From Ancistrus triradiatus (Eukaryota; Chordata; Actinopteri; Siluriformes; Loricariidae), in assembly GCA_025084515.1 (NCBI GenBank), contig JAJAGP010000174.1, positions 454,475 through 518,474 on the forward strand: a stretch of 64,000 nucleotides of DNA, written 5' to 3'. Below the pieces are notes generated by a model. It was not told the origin of the DNA. It saw only the letters and a list, made by a program, of their open reading frames with translations, and searched no databases. Positions within the stretch are counted from its first letter, which is position 1; each line of letters starts with the position of its first letter. Of the stretch, positions 1 to 11,246 are shown piece after piece. Made by a program: the position numbers and the translations under genes.

Positions 1-2
1 AG

Positions 3-134
3 TCAGGATTTACCTCTGCCAGAGCCTACAAAAACATGACAATGAGTGATGATGAGTCTGGTGATGAAAAAGCAGACCAAGTAGATAACAACATCGATAT
101 GCTTGTACATTTTAGAAGTTTGTACATATTTTAA
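3..134 (+). CDS. Possible 3'-terminal coding exon, cut by window edge
   Basis: An open frame of 43 codons runs from the left edge to a TAA at 132-134. It is acidic and hydrophilic in the middle (motif SDDESGDEK) and ends in a short hydrophobic tail. The first two bases are AG, so the frame could begin directly after a splice acceptor, but upstream sequence is missing. I do not recognise the protein. It could equally be a chance open frame in a short stretch. Nothing downstream before the first transposon continues it. Confidence 0.2.
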   Translation, partial: SGFTSARAYKNMTMSDDESGDEKADQVDNNIDMLVHFRSLYIF

Positions 135-372
135 GTGCAATAACAGGCTTACTTAGGAATATGTAATATATACTTATTGTAAAATTAATTACTTTACCAT
201 TTAACTGAAAACAGTGCTAAAACAGATGTCCGCCTATATTTAGATGTGGGACAAATAAGTTACCCTTTTGTTCCCCAGCATGAGTAATGACCATTCAAAA
301 TGCTGAAGTCAGTAACTGCTATTAGTTATAGTAGTATTACATAAGAGGGTAGCTGAAACTGTTTTTACTCTA

Positions 373-806
373 CAACCCCAAATCAGAAAAAGTTGGGATG
401 GTTTGGAAAATGCAAATTAAAAAATGCAGTGTTCTTTACATTTGGTTCTTTACTATTATTTAATAGTAAAGAATTAATAGAACCCATATATTTCATGTTT
501 TGTCAACTTTTTGTCAATGAACATAAATTCCTGCCTTTTAGGCCTGCATCAGATTCCAACAAAGTTGAGACGGGGTCACTTTAGGGCTAGTAATGAGGGA
601 AAAAACCCTAAATAATGAGGTGATGGCAAAAGGTTATTGTTAACATGATTTTGTACAAAAGCAGTATTCACGGATTTTTGAGGAGCAAGGGTGGCAGAGG
701 ATCTCAACAGTTTGTCAACAAATACATTTTGAAAAAATTATAGAAACTTTTTTAGAAAAATTTTTATGTTCCTCAAAGAAAGATTGGAATGGATTTGCTT
801 ATTTCA
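373..806 (+). mobile_element. Tc1-like element, left arm (CAACCCCAAATCAG family)
   Basis: The arm begins at CAACCCCAAATCAGAAAAAG right after a TA at 371-372. This is the terminus of a fish Tc1-like family with long terminal inverted repeats. The same terminus, reversed, ends at 50142, and a second left end lies at 13475. The arm carries the long inverted repeat, the 5' leader and the start of the transposase region (sequence matching the AGGGCTAGTAATGAG leader also seen near 13590). It breaks at about 806, where the sequence switches to the opposite strand of the same family. The transposase is not readable here because of stops and indels. Confidence 0.7.
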
Positions 807-837
807 GTCCTTATATTTCTATGATTTGACTTGTTTT

Positions 838-1350
838 GCATCATCTTGCTGAAAACTGAAGGCAGGTTCATGAAGGCAGCTAATTTCTAATGTACTTTTC
901 AGCATTAATGATGCCATCACAGAAGTGTAAATTACCTTTACCAAGGGCACTGACACAACCCAATACCATGACAGACCCTGGATTTTGGATTTGATCTGGA
1001 ATACTAATTCTTCTGACCACAGTTAAGGTTTCCACTGTGTGATGGTCCATCCCAGATGCCTTTGAGCCCAGAGAAGTCGACATAACATATGGCTTGTTTT
1101 TTGCACACTAAAGATTTAAGTGCCATTTGACTCCACATTGTAATGCTTATCAAAGGTTTTGTCAAGGTAATCTCTTGCCCATGTGGTTCTATCAGCTACT
1201 GATGAATGACAGTTCTTGATGCAATGCTGTCTCAGGGATAGGAGATCACAGATCTTCAGTTTAGGCTTGCACCCTTGCTGAAATTCCTCCAGATTCTTGA
1301 ATCGTTTAATCATATCATGCACTTTCTTTGAGGAACATTGTTTTTACAGA
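838..1350 (-). pseudogene. Inverted Tc1-like transposase fragment
   Basis: On the minus strand this segment reads as the internal part of the transposase of the same family as the 373-806 arm. Recognisable pieces are KPKLKICDLLSLRQHCIKN, then HSSVADRTTWARDYL, then PGSVMVLGCVSALGKGNLHF (the strand leading to the catalytic core), in more than one frame. It lines up with the plus-strand copy at 14400-14720. Frameshifts separate the pieces and no catalytic triad survives. Because the neighbouring left arm is on the plus strand, the element was internally inverted, or two copies were joined. Confidence 0.65.
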
Positions 1351-1879
1351 TACGTAACTATGAAAATAACCCTAAAGCTGATGAGGAGGAACCCAACGCC
1401 ACCATGCTTGCATGCAAATGATTGGCTGGTATTAAAAATATCTAAAAATAGACCATCTACTATGACAGAGACCCTACTTGAGTCTTGGTGGTTACTCTGA
1501 CCCGAGCAGATAGTCCTTCTGCTTCTCTAGGATGCAACTACATCAGATCAACTAAGTGCACTAAAACTGCATGGAATTTATTTCCCTGACTAATTACTGA
1601 ACTTTAGACATGAATGTTGACAGCTCTGGGCATGATAAACTGGTCTGGAATTCTCTACTCTACATTTAGATGTACCTATGTTTCTTCCTAGCAGTGATAA
1701 CAGAATGTTTTTTCTAACTATTAAATGTTGAACATATGCAGGCAAAAGCAAAAAATAAATAAATAAATAAAAAAGCAAGCCTGTTTTTGCAGATGTTGTG
1801 AAGCTTGCTTAATATAACTTAATATAAGCTTGCTGTACAATTTCAACACCCTCTCTGTTGACATGGAAGGTCATAAATA
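1351..1879. other. No recognisable gene; AT-rich
   Basis: I see no gene or known repeat. A short AAAT microsatellite lies near 1750-1775. The stretch ends at the TA target site of the next transposon. Confidence 0.5.
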
Positions 1880-3365
1880 CAGTGGGGCAAAAAGTATTTA
1901 GTCAGCCACTGATTGTGCAAGTTCTCCTCCTTAGAAAGATGAGAGAGGTCTGTAATTTTCATCATAGGTACACTTCAACTATGAGAGACAAAATGAGAAA
2001 AAAAATCCAGGAAATCACACTGTAGGATTTTTAAAGAATTTAATTGTAAATTATGGTGGAAAATAAGTATTTGGTCAATCAATTTAGTTCAACTCAATAC
2101 TTTGTAACATAACGTTTGTTGGCAATGACAGAGATCAAACGTTTCCTGTAAGTCTTCACCAGGTTTGCACAAACTGTAGCTGGTATTTTGGCCCATTCCT
2201 CCATGCAGATCTCATCTAGAGCAGTGATGTTGTGGGGCAACACGGACTTTCAACTCCCTCCACAAGTTTTCTATGGGGTTGAGGTCTGGAGACTGGCTAG
2301 GCCACTCCAGGACTCTGAAATGCTTTTTACGGAGCCACTCCTTCATTGCCCGAGCGGTGTGTTTGGGATCATTGTCATACTGCAAGACCCAGCCACATTC
2401 CATCTTCAATGCTCTCACTGATGGAAGGAGGTTTTGGCTTAAAATCTCCCGATACATGGCCCCGTTCATTCTTCCCTTAACACGGATCAGTCGTCCTGTC
2501 CCCTTTGCAGAAAAACAGCCCCAAAGCATGATGTTTCCACCAAAAATGATGTTTACCAAAAAGTTCTATTTTGGTATCATCTGACCACATGATATTCTCC
2601 CAATCCTCTTCTGGATCATATGCTTTCTGGTAAAATTCAGACGGGCCTGGACATGTACTGGCTTATGCAGGGGGACACGCCTGGCACTGCGGGATCTGAG
2701 TCCCTCTCGGCATAGTGTGTTACTGATGGTAGCCTTTGTTACTTTGGTCCCAGCTCTCTGCAGGTCATTCATCAGGTCCCTCTGTGTAGTTCTGGGATTT
2801 TTGCTCATCGTTGTCATGATCATTTTGACCCCACGGGATGAGATCTTGAGTGGGGCCCCATATCAAGGGAGATTATCAATGGTCTTCTATGTCTTACGAT
2901 TGCTCCCACAGTTGATTTCTTCACACCAACCTACTTGCCTATTGTAGATTCACTCTTCCCAGCCTGGTGCAGATCTACATGTTTCGTCCTGGTTTCCTTC
3001 GACAGCTCTTTGGTCTTGAGTTTGGAGTCTGACTGTTTGAGGCTGTGGACAGGTGTCTTTTATACAGATAACGACGTCAAACAGGTGCTATTAATACAGG
3101 TAACGAGTGGAGGACAGAAGAGCTTCTTAAAGATGAAGTTACAGGTCTGTGAGAGCCAGAAATCTTGCTTGTTTGTGGCTGACCAAATACTTATTTACAA
3201 TTAAATTCTTTAAAAATCCTACAATGTGATTTCCTGGAATTATTTTTCTCATTTTGTCTCTCATAGTTGAAGTGTACCTATGATGAAAATTACAGACCTC
3301 ACTCATCTTTCTAAGTAGGAGAACTTGCACAATCAGTGGCTAACTAATTATTTTTTGCCCCACTG
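1880..3365 (-). mobile_element. Tc1-like transposon with long terminal inverted repeats
   Basis: A complete-length but internally damaged Tc1/mariner element of 1,486 bp. It starts CAGTGGGGCAAAAAGTATTT and ends with the reverse complement TTTTTTGCCCCACTG. TA dinucleotides flank both ends (1878-1879 and 3366-3367), as expected for Tc1 target duplication. The terminal inverted repeats are about 185-190 bp (roughly 1880-2070 and 3180-3365). The transposase lies on the minus strand. The family is widespread in teleosts. This copy has lost its start codon and a loop in the catalytic domain, so it is non-autonomous. Confidence 0.9.
2094..3020 (-). pseudogene. Tc1-like transposase (DDE), broken
   Basis: The read-through runs from a helix-turn-helix N-terminus (motifs KTKELSKE and DLHQAGKS) through a second DNA-binding segment (SKNPRTTQRDLMNDLQRAGT) to the DDE domain. 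First catalytic Asp: WSDDTKIELFG, near 2580. Second: LQYDNDPKHTA, near 2385. Third acidic residue: SPDLNPIENLW, near 2290. The protein ends at a TGA whose complement is 2094-2096. Defects: the initiator Met is deleted between 3014 and 3020, there is a frameshift near 2565, and about 70 bp encoding the segment between LFG and GGNIMLWGCF are missing. The enzyme would normally cut and paste the element at TA sites. Confidence 0.85.
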
Positions 3366-4431
3366 TATGGTGCATGTATTTCACATGGAGCAACTGGTGT
3401 TGGCTGATTGTATTGTATTGTGCTATTGTGTAAATGTGTCAGTAATATACTGTATAATTTGAAGTCATTACAAACTGTAATTGACCATATTTTCTCTATG
3501 ATTTGCAGTAAGTTCTAGTGTATGTACATTTTAGAAAGCCCTCAGTTGAGCTGAAAAGCAGTTCAAAGGCATTAGGGCTTATATGTCAATATGAAGTGTA
3601 CACTAATGCTTAAGGAATTCTGAGTATTAAAGCCACACATGGTCCCAGAGCTCTGCAGATGTTTTGACTGCAGGAAGCAATTTGGCCACATTCTTTCATC
3701 CTGTGGTATTAAATGGATTTCGGTAATCACCCTCCCCCTTTTCTGGCTTTGTAATTTTCAGAAACGCATATTACATTCAAATCCCAGTGGAATATGCACT
3801 TCAGTTAATGATATTGAATATCTGTCTATTTAGGGATGTATAATACTAATTATTTTGAGAGCTAAGATCCTGAGAGTGTAACTGCATATCAGTGGGTTAC
3901 AAAATGTGCCAAAACGATGACAGGATGGCCAAGATTATTTATACGTTGTGATAAATGAACTGATGTTTCCTGCCACTGCCACTAGAGCTCACTCTAAATC
4001 AAAGGGAGGACATCAGAACAGCATGCTCTGATTGCTAGACATTCTGTTAGTAATTATGTTCCACTTGCTTTCATAAACCCATATAAACTTGACCATCTCT
4101 GACTTTCCCGTAATTCACTCAGGATATTGAGTGTTTTGCTTCCGAGATCCATCTAATTCCTTATAGTAATTAAGGGAGACTGCCAATTAGGTCCATATTT
4201 TGTTACCCACAAGCTTGCTAATGACATCAGTATTTTGTGCTGTGCATCCTGAGTTTTCATGATGAATTTTGAAATGTTGAATAAATTACTTTATACGTGC
4301 TCATTTTACAAAAATTATGTTTGAAGGTGCCCGCAGTTTACGTAATCAAAGTATCTCTGCGTGAGGTGTTTGTGTAAAGCAATAAGATACCAATTTTCAT
4401 TTTTTAAGGACTTTTAGTGAACCCTAATAGC
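3366..4431. other. No recognisable gene
   Basis: Non-repetitive sequence by eye. The part at 3960-4300 contains homeodomain-like AT cores (TAATTAAGG, CCAATTAGG) and no low-complexity sequence, so it might be a conserved regulatory element. Nothing here can be proven without alignment. Confidence 0.4.
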
Positions 4432-4745
4432 AAATGAGGGTGGCTCAGTGGGTAGCACTGTCGCCTCACAGTGAGAAGTTTCTAGGTTCAATTAACTGGT
4501 GGTCTGGGTCCTTTCTGTGTGGAGTCTGCATGTCCTCCACGTGGGTTTACTCCATGTCCAAAGACCTGTGTGTTAGGTTAATTGGTGTCTTTAAGGGACC
4601 CCTAGTGTGTGAGTGTGAGTGTATGATGGATTGGCACACTGTCTAGGGTTGTTCCTGCCTTGTGCCCTATGCGGCCGACTAGGCACAGGCTCTTCTGCAA
4701 CCCTGTAAAGGATTAAACAGATAAGAAAGTGAATGAATGAACGAA
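4432..4745 (+). repeat. tRNA-headed fish SINE
   Basis: The head GTGGCTCAGTGGGTAGCACT resembles a pol III A box, followed by GGTTCAATT as a decayed B box. The body (TGTGTGGAGTCTGCATGT, TCCAAAGACCTGTGTGTTAG, AATTGGTGTCT) and the tail (GATGGATTGGCACACTGTC) match a SINE family common in fish. It ends in a GAATGAATGAACGAATGA tail. Related copies are at 60183-60268, 62253-62475 and 63449-63700. Confidence 0.75.
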
Positions 4746-5986
4746 TGATAGCAAATGAGTGATGGCACAGTTCTGGGCCACACTTACCTTTTCCCTTGGC
4801 CCACATACTGCTGGCAGCCAGAAAGACCAACATTGGTAGATTACATGTAGGACACATGTGGCCCCAAGCCTGAATGCCATGATGAACTTTATGGTGGCTG
4901 GCAACAGCTGGGCTAAATTTTGTTAACAATGCACTTGCTGTTGCCATAACTGAGCCATCAGTGCCTAAACTGAGCCATATTTTCTCCAGAACTGTCTGCT
5001 ATCTGGGAATTATTCACATATGATTATTGGACAACCTAAGCTGGCAAATATTTATTAGATGGCATTATAAGTGATTATATACCTCCACGTAATGTTGAAA
5101 CAGGCCTCGTCAGGTCATTTCCACAATTCTACTATGGTTTTGTGAGTTCAAGGAGTAGCAGGTAGTCCAGTTATTTCACTCTATCGTTACCCAGTTCTGA
5201 GACATGTGGATCTCAAGTCCACATTTCAGCTTTGAAACATGAGAGAGAAATAAAAAGTGGCCTGCTGCATGGCTGTTGTCCTCAAGATCCCATTGTGCTA
5301 ATATGACAATCAGAGGAAGTCAGAAAGTTCACCCCAACAACAAAAAAATGTAAGGGGAGACTAATCAGATATTTTATTGCTCAGTAATACCTCCCTGTGA
5401 GTAATTCCATATATACTGTAAGCACTTCCTAACTATGCAGTTGTACGACAGAAGGAAATGCCCCCAAATGGCCCCACCATTGTCTGCCAGTGTTTCTTAT
5501 ATCTCTAATAACACTTGCAAACTTTTTTGTGCAACGTTGAAGTCTGCTCAGTCTGCCTTCCCCATCTGCTCAGTGTGCATTGAAAACACAATACATGCAA
5601 ATGTGCTTGCAGCATTGGTGCAAATTTGACAACACCCAGATGGCAGTGATTTCTGAAATGCTGCTTAAGAGAACAACAGGAACAAAACAGAAAATACTTG
5701 TCAGACTGTTCCTGATAACAAGAACTAATGTTTTTACTGTCTAATAAAAATGAATGTGATCTGCATGCGAACGGCTTTGTGATTATTGAATGAATCCTGG
5801 AAAATGGATGCTTTTGGCAATTTGAATATGTATTTTTCATTCTTAATTTCCTAAGTCTGCAGAGCTGAATTAAATAAATACAACAACTCACTTAGTGTAA
5901 TCTAACACAGTTTCTGAGCGTTAACAAGTGAGGTCACAGAGTTAATATATTCTTCCAAACACAACTGTGTACATCTGAATACAGTT
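4746..5986. other. No recognisable gene
   Basis: A 128-codon minus-strand open frame at 5505-5891 has no recognisable domain and no splice context that I can defend. I see no transposon termini here. Confidence 0.4.
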
Positions 5987-6150
5987 ACAGCATTTAGAAA
6001 CTGTTATCCAAAGCGACTTTGTAATAACAGTTTTGCAAGGTACAGTCAAAGAAACTGATGGTTAAGGACCATGCTCAATGTCCCAACAGTGCGAGCTTGG
6101 CAGTACTGGGACTTGAACCTGCAACCTTTTGGATAATAGTGTAGATGTCT
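5987..6150 (-). repeat. tRNA-derived SINE, minus strand, partial
   Basis: Read on the minus strand it has a B-box-like GGTTCAAGTCCC, then CAGTACTGCCAAGCTCGCAC, and ends with AAGTCGCTTTGGATAACAG. That last motif is the typical 3' body of fish tRNA SINEs and is also seen at the end of the SINE at 58096-58304. The 5' head is decayed. Confidence 0.6.
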
Positions 6151-6779
6151 AAGATCATACATAAAGGGATCACCCCAGTGTGTCAGAAGACAGCAGTGTT
6201 CTGTAAATAGTTTATTCGCTTATTTTGATATAGACTAGCCAAATTAAGACACATGGGTATACTCCAAACAGGGGAAATGTTACATTTCACACAATAAAGG
6301 TCAGACATTGCTCAACCCACCGAATCTCCTCCCTTTTTAGAAAACTGACAAGATGAGAGGGCCAGGAAGACATTTCACCCACACTTGGGAGAGAGCTTAA
6401 TAAGTGACCAAGTCAATTAAGGCAGCACCTCATTTGACCCTACTTTAATAAATTGCCCAGGACATGAAATGCAATACCCTGGTGGGAGAAAGTGATGTGA
6501 TTTTGACAGACAGATGAACATATAGATGAATAGATTCCAAACTTGTTCTCAGTAGTGCTTGGAGCCAGTGGAGAAGGAAATCAATGGTATGATATTTTAC
6601 TCATCAGTGGACAAGTGAAAACCTCAGTATTATAACACACTCTCACACACTGTGTCTGTTTCTTCCACTTACATACTTTTGGAAAAGAAGCAACTTCTCA
6701 AAGTTGTAAAACTTAATTAGGACACCAATTTGAGGTGGTCTTATCTGTTAAAATTATATCATAATTTAAAAAGTCTGCC
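6151..6779. other. No recognisable gene
   Basis: AT-rich sequence without gene, RNA or transposon ends that I can identify. Confidence 0.4.
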
Positions 6780-7075
6780 GATTGCCTGTATTGCTAGCCT
6801 AAATCGAACACTTATATTCACTGTCTGTATTCCTGGTTTTGATCTCTAGCTTGACTTTCATGTTTTGATTCTGGATTCTCCTTTGGACACTGATTTCTGG
6901 TTTGAGCCCTAGTAATGCTTTTTCAATTTCCTATTCTGATTGGTCTGCATTGCTGAGGTTGCCCCCAATAGTATCTTAGATTGGTTGTGTTGTTTGATAT
7001 TTGTGCATAATAAACCTACTGTGTTTGCTTCCTACCTCTCCTCTGGTTATTAAACATGGCCATAATTTTGCAAGA
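6780..7075 (+). repeat. Possible decayed solo LTR of a gypsy-type element
   Basis: T-rich sequence with repeated TTCTGGTTTGA / TTCTGGATTCTC phrases leads to a polyadenylation signal (AATAAA in TGCATAATAAACCTAC, near 7010) and a C/T-rich tail (TTCCTACCTCTCCTC). This composition resembles the R-U5 part of fish gypsy LTRs such as those at 27000-27168. No partner LTR, TG/CA ends or target duplication could be assigned. Confidence 0.25.
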
Positions 7076-7746
7076 GATGTGTTTTTTCATGAGAGTCTGG
7101 GACTTTGAAAGATTCAACTCACACCATGAACAAAGATAAATATCCTTTCAAGATTTGGCATCTTTGAAAAAATTAATTGTTGTTTCTGATTTATGAGATC
7201 GTAAGACTATTTATTGTCTAGAAAATTAATTGATTTTTACAAACTGCCAAATGCTTGTAAGCCACTAAAAATGAGTATGTAAAACAGAAGACTATGCAAG
7301 CTAAGTTTTGTCTGACTATCTGCACATCATTTATCATGTAAATGGTCAGAATATCTTAATGGATGAGAGAACTGGACTGGTCTTCTGTATCTTATCGATT
7401 ATTGTCTTGAAATTTGCCAGGCTATAAACCTTTCTGCTGTGCTCAGTGCTGAAATATGAATGCATTTCTCCCCTGGAGGCTCTCATATACCTCGTGCTTT
7501 AACAATGCAGTGGCAGTCATTCATGTAGGTTCAGCAATATAATACTTGTTGAATTAAAGGTAAGTGGTATTTTGAAACTGACCTGTATGACCAGAAAGAG
7601 CTGGTATCAAATCCGTTTTACATTTCCATTTTAATTCAGTGCTTAAATTCACTGGTACAGCACACAATTGAATTTAAGTCTTTTTTTCTTTGATCTATGT
7701 CAGCTGATAAGAATGTCTAGCTAACTTTCAGGCAGTAGGTAATATA
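7076..7746. other. No recognisable gene
   Basis: I see nothing coding. The stretch ends at the TA beside the next transposon terminus. Confidence 0.4.
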
Positions 7747-8950
7747 CACTCATTAACAAAAATAACTCACTAAGAAGGAGTTGTTGGAATTGAATGAAAT
7801 TTTATATGTGTGAATTTAATGATGATATATGTAAAGAGATTACAATATTCGAATTAAAGGAGAAGTTTACTGTGGAAAACTGTTCAATTGACAGGAGGCT
7901 CTAATACCCTGTTCGGCCACATCTAGCCTGGATACAAAATTAGATAGGATTGTGCATGGAGGTTCCGTATGGTATCCTGCAGTTCACTTTCTCACAGATG
8001 TTGCAGCTCTGCCTGCGGATCCTGCAAACTTGAATGTTGCCGAAGCTAGTATCCCAGCTTTTCTCATAAATGCTCGATTGATGATAAATCTGGCAACCAG
8101 GCAGGCCAAGGAAGTGTTCCAGTCTGGCGAAGACATTCCTGGGAAACCCTTGCTGTACTTGGTAAGCATTATCCTGCCAGTTGGAAGCCCTGTCATGAGA
8201 TGTCACTGAGTTGTTAGTGTCCCTCGTACACTACTAGGGGTGAGACACTGTCATATGCAATGGCTCCCAAGATCATCACACTAGCAGTTTGGCAGTGTGT
8301 TGCAGATCCCAACCAGAACCTAGATTTGTTGCTAAAGACAATACAGTTTCAGTCCATAGCAGTCCAGGTATCACCACTGCAAACAAAAGTGACGGTGACT
8401 GGCTGTCAATGGCAGGACACATAATGGGTGCCATGACAACAAATTTCATTCTGCTAAGTGCCTGGAAATGGTCTGGGCAGAGACAGGGGAGCTGCTCATG
8501 CTCGGTGGATCAAAGTATCTTTTTTAATGGTGGTCAGTCTGGGCCATCTACAGCCTGTTGAACATGTATCTGCCCTCATGGAACCACTGCTCCCAACACC
8601 TCCTAACAGCTAGGTCAGAATGGCAATTCGTTGAAATGGCCATCCAGCTTCTTGGCCATCCAAATTTGTCAACTGGGAAAAATGTCAAGTGTGTTGTAGA
8701 GGCATGTCAAGCAGTCAAATGATCTCTCACCAAGAGGTATACTACCCAAAAGTAGCCTCTGGGAGCCTTTTTATAGTGCAGCAAGGGGTGCACTTTGATG
8801 CCGTCTTGTGGCAAAACCCAGTGTCTAATCAGACCACATGTGTAATGCCTGAGACATACTGTAACTTCATGCTGAGTTTTGCAGTAACTCGAGTTTCTGC
8901 AGCAATTTCTATCTGGGTGCATAATTTTTTGGCAATGAGTATTCTCGTTG
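7747..8950 (-). mobile_element. Tc1-like element (CACTCATTAACAAAA family), minus copy
   Basis: The left terminus CACTCATTAACAAAAATAA follows a TA, and the subterminal AAGAAGGAGTTGTTGGAATT is shared with copies at 23926 and 42141. On the minus strand the C-terminal part of a Tc1-like transposase is readable in alternating frames at 7940-8200 (ARVSQECLR-like, then LPWPAW, then SSIEHL with the third acidic residue). The N-terminal half lies at 8285-8660. The 5' end of the copy is at about 8920-8950 (GGGTGCATAATTTTTTGGCA). Frameshifts and stops make it a pseudogene. It abuts a plus-strand copy of the same family. Confidence 0.75.
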
Positions 8951-9834
8951 AGAAAAAAATAAGTATATACTCATTTGGCGAACAGGCTTCTGGACGGGCC
9001 AGACAGACCACCAGTAGAGAGGATTGTTTGATCGTTCAACAAGCACGAGCAGCTCCCACAGGTTTGTTGTCCACCATCCAAACACAGGCAGCCCCTTCAC
9101 TACACACCCCTGTCTCTGCCTGGACCATTTCCAGGTGTTTAGCAGAAGGAAATTGGTTGTTACAGCACTCAGATCCTGCAATTTGACAGCCAGCCCCAAT
9201 CTCCTTTGTATGCAGTGGTGTCGTGAAAGAACTTGGACTGCTATGGACTAGAACCGGATCATCTGAATTAGAGGCCTCATGGCAAGCACTTCAATCATGC
9301 CTGTGCTGTGAAGCAAAATACTGCCCAAACTGTTGGTGTGATGATCTGGGGAGCCATTGCATACAACAATTGGTCACCCTTAGTAGTGATATGAGGGACA
9401 TTAACAGCTCAGCAATACATGCTGCGGCTACGTGTTGCCTCTCATGGCAGGGCTTCCAACTGGCATGTTTCAGCAGGATAATGCTCACCCACACACAGCA
9501 AGGGTTTTCCAAGAATGTCTCCACCAGATTGCAACACTTTCATGGCCTGATTAGTTCAGATTTATCGGTAATTGAGCATTCATGGGACCAGCTGGGACTC
9601 GAGCTTTGGCAACATATGAGTGTACAGGATCTACACGCCCAGCTGCAACATCTGTGGGGAAATGTGCTATGGGATACCATAAAGAACCTGTATGCCTCCA
9701 TGTCCAACCATATCTCAACCTACCTCAAATATTGTAATCACTTACATATATCACCATTACATTTATACATATAGCTGCATTCAATTGCAACAACTCCTTC
9801 TTGGTGAGTTTTTTTTTTTTTTTTGTCAATGAGT
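8951..9834 (+). mobile_element. Tc1-like element (same family), plus copy, 5' truncated
   Basis: On the plus strand the transposase is readable in pieces: HHPNTGSPFTTHPCLCLDHF (9060-9130), QWCRERTWTAMD (about 9210-9250), GVMIWGAIAYNNWSPLV (catalytic core, about 9330-9385), and a C-terminus with HLWGNVLWDTIKNLYASM (about 9645-9700). It ends in the same outer terminus as the minus copy, reversed (TTGTCAATGAGT, 9823-9834). The extreme N-terminus and 5' inverted repeat are missing. Multiple frameshifts make it inactive. Together with 7747-8950 it forms a large inverted duplication whose two outer ends are the same 3' terminus. Confidence 0.75.
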
Positions 9835-9840
9835 ATATAT

Positions 9841-10966
9841 ATGAGTTGGCATAGAGGTCACATTCTTTCAGTCATTCTTAGTCATAGGACAGACAAGAAA
9901 ACACACAATTCATATAAGAGAAAGCATGTTGAGTTTCATAAGTCAGGGAGTGGCTATAAATATAGCTACTTGTCTGTCCATGCCCAAATCTACAGTTTGG
10001 ACAATAATTAAAAAGTTCCTATCAACTGGAACTGTGACAATATTGCCTGGAAAAGGACCCAAGTTTGTTGGGTCCCACACCCAGGATTGTAAGTGGATTG
10101 TAAAAGAGGCAAACATTTCCAATGTTTATTGCTTTAGAGTTAGAGAAAATTTGCATATTAGTGTTTCAACGTCTCCAAAACTACTCAGAAGGCACCTCTA
10201 TGCCAAAAGATTATTTGGAAGGCTTGCTAGGAGAAAGCATTTGCTGTCATCTAACTACTAACATAATTGCCTGGAGTTTGCTAAATGCTACTAGGACTTT
10301 GACTAGAACCGTGTTCCATGGTCAAAAGAAACAAAAAAGAAGGATGACTACACCAAAGAGAACATGATGCCAATGTCAGTATGGTGGAAGGTCTATGATG
10401 TTTTATCTCCAAAGGCCCTGGGAACCTCATTACAGTACATGGCATTGTTAACTCCATTCAAATTCAAATCTGTCTGCCTCTGCCAAGAAACTAATCATGG
10501 ACTGTCATTGAATCTTCCAGCAGGACAATGATCCAAAAAAATATGTCTATATCAACACAAAAATGGTTTATTGAACAAAAAATCAAGCTTCTGCTATGGC
10601 CATCTCTGTCTCCTCATCTAAAAATCCCACAGAAATCTGTGGGGTGAGCTAAAGAGGAGAGTGCAAAAGAGAGGACCTAGGACCATCTATGATCTGGGAG
10701 ATATTCTGTAAAGGAATGGTCTCATATTCCCTGCTTCATATTCTAAAACCTTATAACATGTTATAGGAGAGGATTAAGTGCTGTTTTATTAGCAAAGGGA
10801 AGTTGTACAAAGTATTAAATGCAGGGCTGCCAATAATTGTGGCACAGATACTTTTGTTAAAAATAATTATTCCTTGATGATGGAGTTTATCAGATTAAAT
10901 TTATTTTAATTAAAGGTTGGATTTTGTCTTCCATTTGTTTTTCGGTGAGACCAAAATTATCAAAAG
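9841..10966 (+). mobile_element. Tc1-like element of another family, decayed
   Basis: A plus-strand transposase can be followed through frameshifts. The DNA-binding part is near 9930-10090 (ATCLSMPKSTVWTIIKKFLS, then GTVTILPGKGPKFV). Next comes LLRRHLYAKRLFGRLARRKH (10170-10240), then a decayed second Asp region (PAGQ-stop-SKK, near 10510-10540), and finally WGELKRRVQKRGPRTIYDL (about 10640-10700). The 3' flank GCCAATAATTGTGGCACAGA fits Tc1-family 3' ends. The termini are eroded, so the limits are approximate. It follows the preceding element almost immediately. Confidence 0.6.
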
Positions 10967-10969
10967 GTA

Positions 10970-10991
10970 CACACACGCGCACGCACACTCT
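10970..10991. repeat. Short CA/CG microsatellite
   Basis: ACACACACGCGCACGCACAC. It lies directly after the decayed transposon end. The sequence from here to 11246 has no recognisable feature. Confidence 0.8.
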
Positions 10992-11246
10992 GGGCAGAGA
11001 CACTGACTTTAGTTACAAATTGTCTGTTGTGGGACTTAAGAGCAAGCAATAGTTAATTGGTGAGAACATCTCACAATGTGCATTGCCTGCTTTTATGTTA
11101 CTTATGTATGCACTTTCTTTGTGATGGTAGTAAAAGTTTTTCACAAATTTGCATTTATTCAATTAAAATATAACATAATGAAATAATCATCATATGATGT
11201 TGTTAAATAGAGATGGTTGATTGTTTTATTGTTACTTATACAACGC

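Noticed and set aside
2188..2947. Plus-strand open frames over the first complete Tc1-like element
   Set aside because: The DDE transposase motifs are all on the minus strand. The plus frames are its antisense shadows.
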